Source of the DNA: Streptomyces antimicrobicus
Lineage (GTDB): Bacteria > Actinomycetota > Actinomycetes > Streptomycetales > Streptomycetaceae
DNA length: 46,141 nucleotides
Direction of reading: 5' to 3'
Assembly (NCBI RefSeq): GCF_020532625.1
Contig: NZ_JAJAUY010000037.1
Span: forward strand, 1-46,141
The first letter of the stretch is position 1; every line of letters starts with the position of its first letter. Positions 8,434-17,050 of this stretch are shown piece after piece. Both the position numbers and the translations under genes were made by a program. The notes beneath the pieces are model-generated. The model was not told where the DNA came from and ran no database searches. It was given only the letters and a program-made list of their open reading frames with translations.

Positions 8434-9183
8434 ATGGAGATCTTGGAGATCAGTGAATTCGTCAAGACGCTGGAACGCGAAGGGCAGTTGCTCGCCGACA
8501 CCGCCGAGCGGGCGGGGCTCGACGCCCATGTGCCGACCTGTCCGGGCTGGCGGGTGACCGACCTGCTGCGGCACACCGGCTCGGTGCACCGCTGGGCGGC
8601 CGGCTACCTCCTGGAGGCCGTGATGGAGCGCCTGCCCTTCCCGGACGCCCCGGAACTGGTCGGGTCCGAACTGCTGGCCTGGTTCCGCGAGGGCCACGCC
8701 GACCTGGTGCGGGCGCTGCGCGAGGCTCCTGCGGACCTCCAGACCTGGACGTTCCTGCCGACGGCCCCGTCCTCGCCGCTGGCGTTCTGGGCGCGGCGGC
8801 AGGCGCACGAGACCACGGTGCACCGGATGGACGCGGAGGCGGCGCTGGGCATCGCCTTCTCACCCGTGGACGCGCGGTTCGCCGAGGACGGGGTGGACGA
8901 GCTGCTGACCGGCTTCCACGCCCGCACGCGCAGCCTGGTCCGCACGGAGGAGCCCCGGACGATGCGGATCCGGGCCGCCGACACCGGCGCGGTGTGGACC
9001 GTCCACCTGTCGCCGGAGCCGGCGCGCACGGTGGTGGGCGACGAGGGCCCGGCCGACTGCGAGATCGTCGGCACCGCCCAGTGGCTGTACACGGCGCTGT
9101 GGAACCGCCGGCCGCTGACCGGCCCCGAGGTCAGCGGCGACACGTCGCTGGCCCGGCTGTGGATCGAGAACGCGGGGATCTGA
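8434..9183 (+). CDS. Maleylpyruvate isomerase family mycothiol-dependent enzyme (DinB-like)
   Basis: A 249-residue protein of the MDMPI/DinB superfamily, which uses mycothiol as thiol cofactor. The N-terminal four-helix bundle carries the metal-binding pattern: LLRHTGSVHRW near residue 50, then RRQAHETTVHRMDAE near residue 130, with two histidines spaced as in the known isomerase. The C-terminal ~80 residues form the second alpha/beta domain. No aromatic-degradation genes are nearby, so the natural substrate is unlikely to be maleylpyruvate. The start ATG 8434 lacks a ribosome site and is probably leaderless. Its stop codon lies inside a 17-bp tandem duplication. Confidence 0.88.
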   Translation: MEILEISEFVKTLEREGQLLADTAERAGLDAHVPTCPGWRVTDLLRHTGSVHRWAAGYLLEAVMERLPFPDAPELVGSELLAWFREGHADLVRALREAPADLQTWTFLPTAPSSPLAFWARRQAHETTVHRMDAEAALGIAFSPVDARFAEDGVDELLTGFHARTRSLVRTEEPRTMRIRAADTGAVWTVHLSPEPARTVVGDEGPADCEIVGTAQWLYTALWNRRPLTGPEVSGDTSLARLWIENAGI

Positions 9184-9213
9184 CGCACGCGGGGATCTGA
9201 CGCACGCGGGATC
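9172..9213. repeat. 17-bp tandem duplication spanning a stop codon
   Basis: The unit gcggggatctgacgcac occurs at 9172-9188 and 9189-9205, with a partial third copy at 9206-9213. It contains the TGA of the upstream gene, so the stop codon is itself duplicated. The last copy merges into the terminator stem. Confidence 0.9.
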
Positions 9214-9245
9214 GTGGGAGCCGCGTCGGGGCTTCCACGATCCCG
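9207..9245 (+). terminator. Hairpin terminator of the MPI-like gene
   Basis: Arms CGGGATCGTGGGAGCC (9207-9222) and GGCTTCCACGATCCCG (9230-9245) pair over 16 bp with one G-U wobble and a seven-base loop. Confidence 0.8.
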
Positions 9246-9300
9246 CTCGCCGAGGGCGAGCGGCGGTGTGACGACGGGTGCGCGCGGGGACACTGCCTGC

Positions 9301-9645
9301 ATGGGGAGCGGGAGCGGGGACAGCCCGGCACGACGGGACAGCGGCCCGGCACCAGGGGGCCGCTCGGCACCAGGAGACGGCCCGGCACGACGGGGCAGGC
9401 GGACGCAGGCCGAGCGTGACGCGATCACGATCGAGATCGGCTACGCGTTGTTCAGCGGCATGTTCGCGGCCGCACTGGTGTACGGGGCGGTCGCCGGCCC
9501 GGCCCTGCTGTTCGCGCTGCCGCACCGGGTGGAGCAGGCCCTCGTGCTCGGCGGAAGCGTCCTGGCCGCCACGGTCTTCGCCCTCCGCGCCACCCACCTC
9601 CTGTGGCGCTTCCTCCGCCGCCCGAGCGACGACGGCGGCCTCTGA
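9301..9645 (+). CDS. DUF6332-like small membrane protein
   Basis: A 114-residue protein starting at ATG 9301. The first ~35 residues are Gly/Pro/Arg-rich, encoded by imperfect repeats of cccggcacgacggga. The conserved part begins at RRTQAERDAITIEIGYAL and has two hydrophobic segments: FSGMFAAALVYGAVAGPALL, then VLGGSVLAATVFALRATHLLW. This matches the Streptomyces DUF6332 family, which has no known function. There is no ribosome site; GACACT six bases before the ATG suggests a leaderless transcript. The true start could be further in, because the N-terminal repeats are low-complexity. Confidence 0.65.
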   Translation: MGSGSGDSPARRDSGPAPGGRSAPGDGPARRGRRTQAERDAITIEIGYALFSGMFAAALVYGAVAGPALLFALPHRVEQALVLGGSVLAATVFALRATHLLWRFLRRPSDDGGL

Positions 9646-9886
9646 CCGTTCCTGGCGCACCGCGGCGGCCACGGGCGGGGAACGGGAGCGGGGCTTCGCG
9701 TAGCCGGCGGTCCCGCTTGGGCTGGTCGGTGGCGATCGGTTCGGTGAACGAGTGACGGTGTCGCGGGCGCCGTGTCCACGGGATGCGGGTGTCGTTGCGG
9801 GGGCAGGCGGTGGCCGGTGGGGCCGGGTTTGTCGTTCCTGGCCGGTGCTGGTGGACCGCGGACCTTCACCGGACAGGAGGCTTTAC

Positions 9887-10546
9887 ATGAACACACGGGC
9901 GTTGTGGCATCGGATGGCCGGCCTCGCCACGGTCCTGGGACTGAGCGTGGTGGTGCCGTTCGTGACCGGCGTGACACCTGCTCATGCCCAGGCGCAATTG
10001 AGGATCACGAAGACGCACGAGGGCGACTTCGCCCGGGGCGAGCAGGGCGTCTATCGCATCACCGTCAGCAACCCCGGCTCGGAAGCCACCCGCCGCATTT
10101 TCGTCTCCGACGAGCTTCCGGGAGGTCTGCGCGCTGCCGGCGTGCAGGCCGGAGCCCCGTTCAGTTGCAGCATCGTGGGCAGCATGACCGTACTGACCTG
10201 CAGCGCCGACGCCTTGGGCGCCGGTCAGACTGCGACGATCCTCCTGACCGTCAACGTCCCCGAGGATGCTCCCTGCAGCGTCACCAACAGGGTCACGGTG
10301 TCCGAGGACGGTACGCTGCCGAACCCCATCCTCCCGGAAACGGACAGCGACGTCACCGCGATCACCGGCGGCGAATGCGGAAACGGAAACGGTGGGGACG
10401 GGGACGGCGACGACTCGGGGTCGATCCTGCCGATCACCCTCAACGGCGTCATCCCGATGTTCAACAACATCGCCACGACCACCAACATCGAGAGCCCCAA
10501 CGCCACCAACCACACGAGCCAGGACTTCGCTCTCACCGCCCCCTGA
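9887..10546 (+). CDS. Secreted DUF11-domain protein
   Basis: A 219-residue exported protein. ATG 9887 has a strong AGGAGG eight bases upstream. A signal peptide (hydrophobic AGLATVLGLSVVVPFVTGV, likely cleaved after AHA near residue 34) is followed by one DUF11-type Ig-like domain: LRITKTHEGDF, then YRITVSNPGSEATRRIFVSDELP, the usual start of this family. Four cysteines in the mature part could form disulfides. A Gly/Asp/Asn-rich linker leads to an Asn/Thr-rich tail. There is no LPxTG anchor or membrane anchor, so it should be released. Codon third positions are less GC-biased than in its neighbours. Confidence 0.8.
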   Translation: MNTRALWHRMAGLATVLGLSVVVPFVTGVTPAHAQAQLRITKTHEGDFARGEQGVYRITVSNPGSEATRRIFVSDELPGGLRAAGVQAGAPFSCSIVGSMTVLTCSADALGAGQTATILLTVNVPEDAPCSVTNRVTVSEDGTLPNPILPETDSDVTAITGGECGNGNGGDGDGDDSGSILPITLNGVIPMFNNIATTTNIESPNATNHTSQDFALTAP

Positions 10547-10597
10547 CCGCACTCCCGACCCGGAGCCCGGGCCGCTCACTGCCCCTGTCCGCACGCT

Positions 10598-10638
10598 GCC
10601 GTGGGCGGCCCGAGGGGATCCCCCGGGCCGCCCACGGC
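10598..10638 (+). terminator. Strong hairpin terminator of the DUF11 gene
   Basis: Arms GCCGTGGGCGGCCCG (10598-10612) and CGGGCCGCCCACGGC (10624-10638) pair perfectly; the loop itself contains the palindrome GGGGATCCCC, so the stem can continue past one bulged A. Confidence 0.85.
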
Positions 10639-10838
10639 GAGCAGTACGGACGCGGCTCCGGGTCGCTCGTTCCGGATCACCTGGCCGCCCGGAGGCAGAC
10701 AGTGACGCGGTCGAGCCGGGTCACTCCCACGTCGCTGAGCGCCTGACGCAGGCACGGAACACGAGGCCGACGCGGCGTCCGCCCTCGGCCGTTCGACCGC
10801 ACGGCATACGAGCTGCCTCCCGGACGAAGCCCCCTCCC

Positions 10839-10859
10839 CGCCGGACGCAAAATCCGGCG
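10839..10859 (-). terminator. Candidate terminator of the reductase-family gene
   Basis: CGCCGGA, a seven-base loop with AAAA, then TCCGGCG. It lies 77 bases past the stop of the minus-strand reductase gene; on that strand the loop reads TTTT. Confidence 0.4.
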
Positions 10860-10935
10860 ACTCCGGGGGACCGCCCGCCCCGGCACGGCACGAGCTCCGC
10901 CCCGCACCGCCCCAGGCCCCGAGCCCAGCCCGTTC

Positions 10936-12207
10936 CTACCCCCGCCCCGCCCCCCGCCGGTCCAGGGTGTGGAGGGCCCTGCGGGCCAGGGGGTGGGTGC
11001 GGACGAGGTCACCCAGGGTCGTCGAGCCGCGGGTTATGCGGGCGAACGTGCGCCACGCCGGGCGGAAGCCCGTGAGGATCGCCTGCAGCAGGCCGGGGCG
11101 GGACTCGAAGACGGTCAGCATCCGCTTGCCGACCGCCATCTCCACACCGAGGCCGGCCTTCACGGCGAAGGCGTAGTTCAGCGCCTGGCGGCGCGCGTCC
11201 ACCGCGTCCTGGGCCTCGGCGATCCGTACGGCCCACTCCCCCGCCAGCCGCCCGGACCGCAGCGCGAACGAGATGCCCTCCCGGGTCCACGGCTCCAGCA
11301 GCCCGGCCGCGTCCCCGGCGACCAGGACCCGCCCGCGCGAGAGCGGCGAGTCCGGCTTGCGGCAGCGCGTCAGGTGCCCGGAGGAGACCTCCGGCTCGAA
11401 ACCGGCCAGGCCCAGCCGGGCGATGAAGTCCTCCAGGTAGCGCTTGGTCGCGGCGCCGTCGCCCTTGGCGGAGATGACGCCGACGGTGAGCCTGTCCCCC
11501 TTGGGGAAGACCCAGCCGTAACTGCCGGGCAGCGGGCCCCAGTCGATGAGCACCCGGCCCTTCCAGTCCTCGGCGACGGTGTCCGGCACGGGGATCTCCG
11601 CCTCCAGGCCGAGGTCCACCTGGTCCATCTCGACGCCCACATGGGCCCCGATCCGGCTCGCGCTGCCGTCAGCGCCGACCACGGCACGCGCCAGGACCAC
11701 CTCGCCGTCGGCGAGGACGACCGCCACGGTGCGCCGGTCCGGCACCGCCGCGCCGTGCTGCTCGACCCGCGCGACCGCCGTGCCGGTGCGCACGGTGGCC
11801 CCGGCCTTCTCCGCGGCGGCGACCAGGGCGGCGTCGAACTCCGGCCGGTCGACGAGCCCGAACAGCATGCCCTTCGACCGCCGGGTCCGGGCGAACTTCC
11901 CGTCCAGCGAGAAGGTGACGGCGTGGATCCGGTCCTTCAGCGGCAGCACGAAGCCCGGCGGCAGGGCGTCGCGCGAGGGCCCGATGATGCCGCCGCCGCA
12001 CGTCTTGTAGCGGGGCAGTTCGGCTTTCTCCAGCAGCAGCACCCGGCGGCCGGCGACCGCCGCCGCGTGCGCGGCCGACGCGCCGGCCGGGCCCGCGCCC
12101 ACCACGACCACGTCCCAGACCCCGGCCTGCCCGCCGCTCCCCGCGTCCGCCCCGCCCGTCTCCTGTGCGGCCTGTCCGCCCTCGTCGCGTACGTCGTCGC
12201 TGCTCAC
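10936..12207 (-). CDS. Geranylgeranyl reductase family FAD-dependent oxidoreductase
   Basis: A 423-residue flavoprotein. GTG 12207 was chosen because the conserved FAD fold begins soon after it, although the ribosome site is weak. The Rossmann motif DVVVVGAGPAGAS lies at ~32-44, the family CGGGI motif follows, and VLVAGDAAGLLEPWTREGI is the second FAD contact. Relatives reduce prenyl double bonds in archaeal lipids, chlorophyll phytyl or, as mycobacterial MenJ, menaquinone side chains. In a menaquinone-using Streptomyces the last is plausible, but no neighbour supports a specific substrate. The gene is divergent from the dipeptidase; TAGGAT at 12255-12260 (minus strand) is a likely -10. Confidence 0.85.
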   Translation of the reverse strand: MSSDDVRDEGGQAAQETGGADAGSGGQAGVWDVVVVGAGPAGASAAHAAAVAGRRVLLLEKAELPRYKTCGGGIIGPSRDALPPGFVLPLKDRIHAVTFSLDGKFARTRRSKGMLFGLVDRPEFDAALVAAAEKAGATVRTGTAVARVEQHGAAVPDRRTVAVVLADGEVVLARAVVGADGSASRIGAHVGVEMDQVDLGLEAEIPVPDTVAEDWKGRVLIDWGPLPGSYGWVFPKGDRLTVGVISAKGDGAATKRYLEDFIARLGLAGFEPEVSSGHLTRCRKPDSPLSRGRVLVAGDAAGLLEPWTREGISFALRSGRLAGEWAVRIAEAQDAVDARRQALNYAFAVKAGLGVEMAVGKRMLTVFESRPGLLQAILTGFRPAWRTFARITRGSTTLGDLVRTHPLARRALHTLDRRGAGRG

Positions 12208-12254
12208 GATGTGCTGCTGCTCCCGTTTCCCCGATCGGCTCCGCTGCCGGGCAA

Positions 12255-12260
12255 ATCCTA
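12255..12260 (-). promoter_or_regulatory. Putative -10 element of the reductase-family gene
   Basis: TAGGAT on the minus strand, 47 bases before GTG 12207, is a good match to the vegetative -10 consensus. Confidence 0.4.
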
Positions 12261-12358
12261 CGGCCCGCGTCCGCCCGGTCCCGCTGTGCGAGGATCGGAC
12301 TGTCGTCCGCCGTACCCGGCTCACGTAGAACAACGTCGCACCCATGAGGAGCGTGCCC

Positions 12359-13723
12359 ATGTCGTCGCACCCGATCGCCGAGACCGTCGCCTCGCTGATG
12401 CCCCGCGCCCAGCAGGAGCTCGCCGAGCTGGTGGCCTTCCAGTCGGTGGCGGACTGGGCCCAGTTCCCGCGCAGCGAGAGCGAGAAGGCGGCGAACTGGG
12501 TGGCCGGCGCGCTGCGCGCCGAGGGCTTCCAGGACGTGGCGCTGCTCGACACCCCTGACGGCACGCAGTCCGTGTACGGCTACCTGCCGGGCCCCGAGGG
12601 CGCGCCGACGGTGCTGCTGTACGCCCACTACGACGTCCAGCCGCCGCTGGACGAGGCGGCCTGGGTGTCGCCCCCGTTCGAGCTGACCGAGCGCGACGGC
12701 CGCTGGTACGGGCGCGGCGCCGCCGACTGCAAGGGCGGGTTCATCATGCACCTGCTGGCGCTGCGCGCGCTGAAGGCGAACGGCGGGGTGCCGGTCGGCG
12801 TCAAGGTGATCGTCGAGGGGTCCGAGGAGCAGGGCACGGGCGGTCTCCAGCAGTACGCCGAGGCGCACCCGGAGCTGCTGACCGCCGACGCCATCGTCAT
12901 CGGCGACGCGGGCAACTTCCGCACGGGCCTGCCGACGGTGACCGCGACCCTGCGCGGCATGACGTTGATGAAGATCCGGATCGACACGCTGGCGGGCAAC
13001 CTGCACTCGGGCATGTTCGGCGGGGCCGCTCCCGACGCGCTGGCCGCGCTGATCAAGGTGCTGGACTCGCTGCGCGCGGCGGACGGTTCGACCACCGTGG
13101 ACGGCCTCGCGCAGGACGGCGTCTGGGAGGGGCTGCAGTACCCGGAGGAGGACTTCCGGGCGGACGCGAAGGTGCTGGAGGGCGTCGAGCTGATCGGCGG
13201 CGGCACGGTGGCGGACCGGCTGTGGGCGCGTCCGGCGGTGACGGTCCTGGGCATCGACTGCCCGCCCGTGATCGGCGCCACCCCGTCGGTGCACGCCAGC
13301 GCGGGCGCGCTGGTCAGCCTGCGCATCCCGCCGGGCGTCGACACCCAGGAGGCCATCAAGCTGCTGGAGGCGCACCTGCGGGCGCACACGCCGTGGAAGG
13401 CGCGGCTGGAGCTGGAGGTCGTCGGGCAGGGTCAGCCTTTCCAGGCGGACACCAGCAGCCCGGCGTACGCCTCGATGGCGGCGGCGATGGAGGTCGGTTA
13501 CCCCGGCCAGGAGATGCAGATCAGCGGCATGGGCGGATCGATTCCGCTGTGCAACGCGCTGACCTCCCTCTACCCGGACGCGGAGATGCTGCTGATCGGG
13601 CTGAGCGAGCCGGAGGCGCAGATCCACGCGGTGAACGAGAGCGTCTCCCCGGAGGAGCTGGAGCGCCTGTCGGTCGTGGAGGCCCTGTTCCTCGTCAACT
13701 ACGCCCGCTCGAAGCAGAGCTGA
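12359..13723 (+). CDS. M20 family dipeptidase / zinc metallopeptidase
   Basis: A 454-residue cytoplasmic di-zinc peptidase. ATG 12359 is favoured over in-frame ATG 12344 because AGGAG sits seven bases before it. Metal ligands and catalytic residues are visible: H90 and D92 (AHYDVQP), D123 (GAADCKGG), E156-E157 (EGSEEQGTGG) and the C-terminal histidine in QIHAVNE. The dimerisation/lid domain lies between ~215 and 330 (HSGMFGG). Length and motifs fit the Streptomyces M20 dipeptidases related to carnosinase and peptidase V. There is no signal peptide. It is probably a housekeeping peptide-recycling enzyme. Confidence 0.92.
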   Translation: MSSHPIAETVASLMPRAQQELAELVAFQSVADWAQFPRSESEKAANWVAGALRAEGFQDVALLDTPDGTQSVYGYLPGPEGAPTVLLYAHYDVQPPLDEAAWVSPPFELTERDGRWYGRGAADCKGGFIMHLLALRALKANGGVPVGVKVIVEGSEEQGTGGLQQYAEAHPELLTADAIVIGDAGNFRTGLPTVTATLRGMTLMKIRIDTLAGNLHSGMFGGAAPDALAALIKVLDSLRAADGSTTVDGLAQDGVWEGLQYPEEDFRADAKVLEGVELIGGGTVADRLWARPAVTVLGIDCPPVIGATPSVHASAGALVSLRIPPGVDTQEAIKLLEAHLRAHTPWKARLELEVVGQGQPFQADTSSPAYASMAAAMEVGYPGQEMQISGMGGSIPLCNALTSLYPDAEMLLIGLSEPEAQIHAVNESVSPEELERLSVVEALFLVNYARSKQS

Positions 13724-13820
13724 CGCCGACTCGGCACGCGGGCGCACCGGCACGGGTGCCTGCGGGCACGGGGGCACGGGGGCACCGGGCACCGCGGGCA
13801 CGTGGCCGGCCTGCCCGCCC

Positions 13821-13853
13821 GTACGCCCAGGGCGCACTGCGCTCTGGGCGTAC
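13821..13853 (+). terminator. Hairpin terminator of the dipeptidase gene
   Basis: GTACGCCCAGGGCG (13821-13834) pairs with CGCTCTGGGCGTAC (13840-13853) over 14 bp with one G-U wobble and a five-base loop. Confidence 0.7.
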
Positions 13854-13897
13854 TCCGCTCAGGGTGAAGCGCGGCCGTCTCGGAGTCCCGGGCGTCC

Positions 13898-13903
13898 TAC
13901 GGT
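13898..13903 (+). promoter_or_regulatory. Putative -10 element of the MBL-fold gene
   Basis: TACGGT ends six bases before ATG 13910, with no Shine-Dalgarno between, indicating a leaderless mRNA. Confidence 0.4.
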
Positions 13904-13909
13904 CGCCCC

Positions 13910-14641
13910 ATGGATCTCGTAGAAGTCGTCCCCGACCGGCTGCACATGCTCCGCTTCCCCATCGGCCAGGCGTACCTCTGGCGCGACGGCGGGGCCCTGA
14001 CCCTGATCGACGCCGGCCCTGCCGGCTCCGCGGACCTGATCGAGGGGGCGATACGGTCCCTCGGGCTCGACCCCGCCCGGCTGGAGCGGATCGTGCTGAC
14101 CCACTGCCACCGCGACCATGTGGGCGCGGCCGGTGAACTGGCGGACCGGTGGGGCGCGCAGGTGCTCGCGCACCGCCTCGACGCGCCGGTGGTGCGCGGC
14201 GAGCGGCCGGTGCCCGAGCCGGTCCTGCTGGACTGGGAGCTGCCGCTGTACGCGCACGGGCTCACCGTCCCCGAGGCGCCGCCGGTCCCGGTGCACCGCG
14301 AGCTGGAGGACGGCGACCGGCTGGAGTTCGGCGGCGGCGCGTACGTCGTCCACGCCCCCGGTCACACCGACGGCAGCATCGGCGTCCACCTGCCGCGGCA
14401 CGGCGTGCTGTTCACGGGCGACTGCGTCGCGGCGGTCGGGCCGGTGATGCTGGGCGTCTTCAACGTCGACCGGGCCCGGGCGCTCGCCTCGTTCCGGCGG
14501 CTGGCCGCGCTGGAGCCGGTCGTGGCCTGTTTCGGTCACGGCGATCCCCTGGTGCACGGCACGGCGGCGGCCCTGCACGCGGCCGTGGCCGCCACCCCCG
14601 CGGAACCCACCACCCGAAAGGAGCGGGGCGCCCGCCCGTAG
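13910..14641 (+). CDS. MBL-fold metallo-hydrolase
   Basis: A 243-residue metallo-beta-lactamase-fold hydrolase. The metal motif is complete: HCHRDH (H65, H67, D69, H70), then APGHTDGS with the third histidine, the bridging aspartate in LFTGDCV, and a C-terminal FGHGDP. The glyoxalase-II-like arrangement suggests a thioester or lactone hydrolase, but the family is very broad. There is no export signal. The C-terminal ~25 residues are Ala/Thr-rich. It appears to be a leaderless single gene; its end faces the kinase-Nudix gene on the other strand. Confidence 0.88.
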   Translation: MDLVEVVPDRLHMLRFPIGQAYLWRDGGALTLIDAGPAGSADLIEGAIRSLGLDPARLERIVLTHCHRDHVGAAGELADRWGAQVLAHRLDAPVVRGERPVPEPVLLDWELPLYAHGLTVPEAPPVPVHRELEDGDRLEFGGGAYVVHAPGHTDGSIGVHLPRHGVLFTGDCVAAVGPVMLGVFNVDRARALASFRRLAALEPVVACFGHGDPLVHGTAAALHAAVAATPAEPTTRKERGARP

Positions 14642-14678
14642 CCCGGCGCCGCAAGCAGCCCCGCCCCGCCTACGGCGC

Positions 14679-15722
14679 TCAGCCGACCGGGGTGCCCGCC
14701 TCCAGGTTGAGGACCGTGGCGCGTTCGCGGGCGCGCAGGGCCCAGCGCAGGCGCGCGTAGCGGTTCGGCGGGAGGAGGTCGGCGGCCTCCGGCTCGCTGG
14801 CGAACCGCCAGGCCCGCAGCTCCGGGCCGGGCAGCCGCAGGCCGGCGCGGGCCGCCGGGGAGAGCCGGCCGCCGTCGAACAGCAGCCGCAGGCCGCCGAA
14901 GCCGGGCGGGCACGGCGGCTCCCAGTCCACCAGCAGCAGCCGGGGCACCCGGTCGAGGGTGACGCCCAGTTCCTCGGCGACCTCCCGCATCCCGGCCTGC
15001 GCGGGGGCCTCGCCGGACTCGACCACGCCGCCGGGGAACTCCCAGCCGGGCTTGTAGGTGGGGTCCACCAGCAGGACGCGGTCCTCCTCGTCGAACAGGA
15101 GCACTCCGGCGGCGACGGTCTCCCGGGTGGGTTCGGGAGTCTGGACGATGTCGCAGACGGCGGCGGCGTCGGTGCGGACCGCCTCCGCGATCCGTTCGGC
15201 GGTCTGCCGGGGCGTCAGGTGGCCGTTGTCCACCACCAGGGCGTCCCGGCCGAGCCAGCCGGCGAGCGCGGCGGCGTAGGCGGGGATGTGGTCGTACGCC
15301 CAGGCGCGGACCCGGACCTCGTTCTCGGCCTCGGTCAGGCCGGGCTCGACGCGCTGCGCTATGCGCTCCCGCAGGATCGTTTCACCCGGGTCCAGCACGA
15401 TGTGCCGGACGGGGATCCGGCGGGCGGCGAGCGCGCCGAAGATCTCGTCCCGGTACTCCTGCCGCAGCAGCGTCATCGGCACGACCAGGGTGCCGCCCAG
15501 CTCGGCCAGGAGCGCCGCGGCCGTGTCCACCACCAGCCGGCGCCAGCTGGGCAGGTCCTGGTAGTCGGTCACGCCGGCGAGCCGGTCGCGCGGCAGCAGC
15601 CGGCGCAGCGCGCCGCCGACGAGCTCAGGGTCGTACAGGGTGCTCTCCGGCAGGAGTCCGGTCAGCTCGCGGGCCGTGCTGGTCTTCCCGGCGCTGAACG
15701 TGCCGTTGATCCAGACAATCAC
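14679..15722 (-). CDS. Fusion of P-loop kinase-like domain and Nudix hydrolase
   Basis: A 347-residue two-domain protein. GTG 15722 lies six bases after GAGAAGG; the upstream ATG overlaps that ribosome site. Residues 1-190 are a P-loop NTPase with Walker A GTFSAGKT (7-14), starting VWINGTFSAGKTSTA as in small kinase and zeta-like ATPases. Residues ~200-330 are a Nudix domain with an intact box: G232, E238, R246-E247, E250-E251 (REVAEELGV). The N-terminal half may phosphorylate a small molecule that the Nudix half cleaves or regulates. It is divergent from a LacI regulator that may control it. Confidence 0.85.
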   Translation of the reverse strand: MIVWINGTFSAGKTSTARELTGLLPESTLYDPELVGGALRRLLPRDRLAGVTDYQDLPSWRRLVVDTAAALLAELGGTLVVPMTLLRQEYRDEIFGALAARRIPVRHIVLDPGETILRERIAQRVEPGLTEAENEVRVRAWAYDHIPAYAAALAGWLGRDALVVDNGHLTPRQTAERIAEAVRTDAAAVCDIVQTPEPTRETVAAGVLLFDEEDRVLLVDPTYKPGWEFPGGVVESGEAPAQAGMREVAEELGVTLDRVPRLLLVDWEPPCPPGFGGLRLLFDGGRLSPAARAGLRLPGPELRAWRFASEPEAADLLPPNRYARLRWALRARERATVLNLEAGTPVG

Positions 15723-15857
15723 GATGATCCTTCTCCCCATGCCTCGTCCGAAGCCCCCTGTGGCCTGCCCGCCCCACCCTGTCACGGAAACCCGCTTATC
15801 GGCCGAGGTGCTTATGCTCGGCTCGTCAAGGTCGTCAGCACCGGAGGTCCACGTACC

Positions 15858-16895
15858 GTGCCGCACTCCCGCCGCCCGTCCGAGCCCCGCTACGGCCGGC
15901 GGCCGACGATGAAGGACGTGGCAGCCCGCGCGGGGGTCGGTCTGAAGACGGTCTCCCGGGTCGTCAACGGCGAGCCCGGCGTCACCCCCGAGACCGAGCG
16001 GCGGGTCCAGGAGGCCATCGACGCGCTGGGCTTCCGGCGCAACGACAGCGCCAGGGTGCTGCGCAAGGGCCGCACGGCGAGCATCGGCCTGGTCCTGGAG
16101 GACCTCGCGGACCCGTTCTACGGGCCGCTGAGCCGGGCCGTGGAGGAGGTGGCGCGGGCCCACGGCGCGCTGCTCATCAACGGTTCCAGCGCCGAGGACC
16201 CGGAGCGGGAGCGGGAGTTGGTGCTGGCCCTGTGCGCGCGCCGGGTGGACGGGCTGATCGTGATCCCCGCCGGGGACGACCACCGCTACCTGGAGCCGGA
16301 GATCGGCGCCGGGATGGCGGCGGTGTTCGTGGACCGGCCGGCGGGCCGGATCGACGCGGACGTGGTGCTCTCGGACAGCTACGGCGGGGCCCGCGCCGGT
16401 GTGGCCCATCTGATCGCCTACGGCCACCGCCGGATCGGGTTCGTGGGGGACCATCCGCGCATCCACACGGCCACCGAACGGCTGCGCGGCTACCGCGCCG
16501 CCATGGCGGAGGCCGGTCTTCCGGTGGCCGATTCGTGGGTCTCCCTCGGCTCCACGGATCCGGAGCGGGTCACCGGGGCGGCCACGGCCATGCTGTCCGG
16601 GCCGGAGCCGGTCACGGCCCTCTTCGCGGGCAACAACCGGGTGACGGTGACCGCCGTCCGGGTCCTGGCGGGCCTGCCCCGGCCGGTCGCCCTGGTCGGC
16701 TTCGACGACTTCGAGCTGGCCGACCTCCTGCGCCCGGGGGTCACCGTGGTCGCCCAGGACGCGGCCGCCCTCGGCCGGGTGGCCGCGGACCGGCTCTTCC
16801 ACCGCCTCACGGGCGCCACCCCGCGCCCGGCCCGCACCGAGCTGCCGACCCGCCTGATCCCCCGCGGCTCGGGCGAGATCCCCCCGGGAGCCTGA
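15858..16895 (+). CDS. LacI family transcriptional regulator
   Basis: A 345-residue LacI/GalR regulator. GTG 15858 has GGAGGT nine bases upstream. The helix-turn-helix and hinge span ~17-66 (TMKDVAARAGVGLKTVSRVVNG, ending in a basic hinge), and the rest is a periplasmic-binding-protein-like effector domain with the typical DRP and VGFDDFELADLL stretches. It may bind its own divergent promoter shared with the kinase-Nudix gene (15723-15857). No sugar uptake or hydrolase gene is adjacent, so the effector is unknown. Confidence 0.9.
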   Translation: MPHSRRPSEPRYGRRPTMKDVAARAGVGLKTVSRVVNGEPGVTPETERRVQEAIDALGFRRNDSARVLRKGRTASIGLVLEDLADPFYGPLSRAVEEVARAHGALLINGSSAEDPERERELVLALCARRVDGLIVIPAGDDHRYLEPEIGAGMAAVFVDRPAGRIDADVVLSDSYGGARAGVAHLIAYGHRRIGFVGDHPRIHTATERLRGYRAAMAEAGLPVADSWVSLGSTDPERVTGAATAMLSGPEPVTALFAGNNRVTVTAVRVLAGLPRPVALVGFDDFELADLLRPGVTVVAQDAAALGRVAADRLFHRLTGATPRPARTELPTRLIPRGSGEIPPGA

Positions 16896-17050
16896 CCGGC
16901 CGGGAGGGGCGGCGGCCGGGCCGGGGGTCTGCCCCGACGGGCCGGCCGGCCTCACCGGGCGTAGCCTGAAAGGGGGTTTTCCGGGGGCGGGCTCATCGGC
17001 GGACGTTGCACGTACCAGGCGTTCCAGGCGTTCCAGGGATGGAGTGAGCC

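Larger units (their letters stand above)
10547..10935. other. 389-bp gap without a supported gene
   Basis: Between the convergent DUF11 and geranylgeranyl-reductase-family genes I see only two hairpins and no ORF with coding-like character on either strand. Confidence 0.6.

Noticed and set aside
8434..9183. True maleylpyruvate isomerase of gentisate degradation
   Set aside because: No gentisate dioxygenase or fumarylpyruvate hydrolase is present; the family name is broader than the reaction.
11669..13837. Long minus-strand frame antisense to the M20 dipeptidase
   Set aside because: It reads as QRHRVRR-type low complexity; the dipeptidase on the other strand has complete catalytic motifs.
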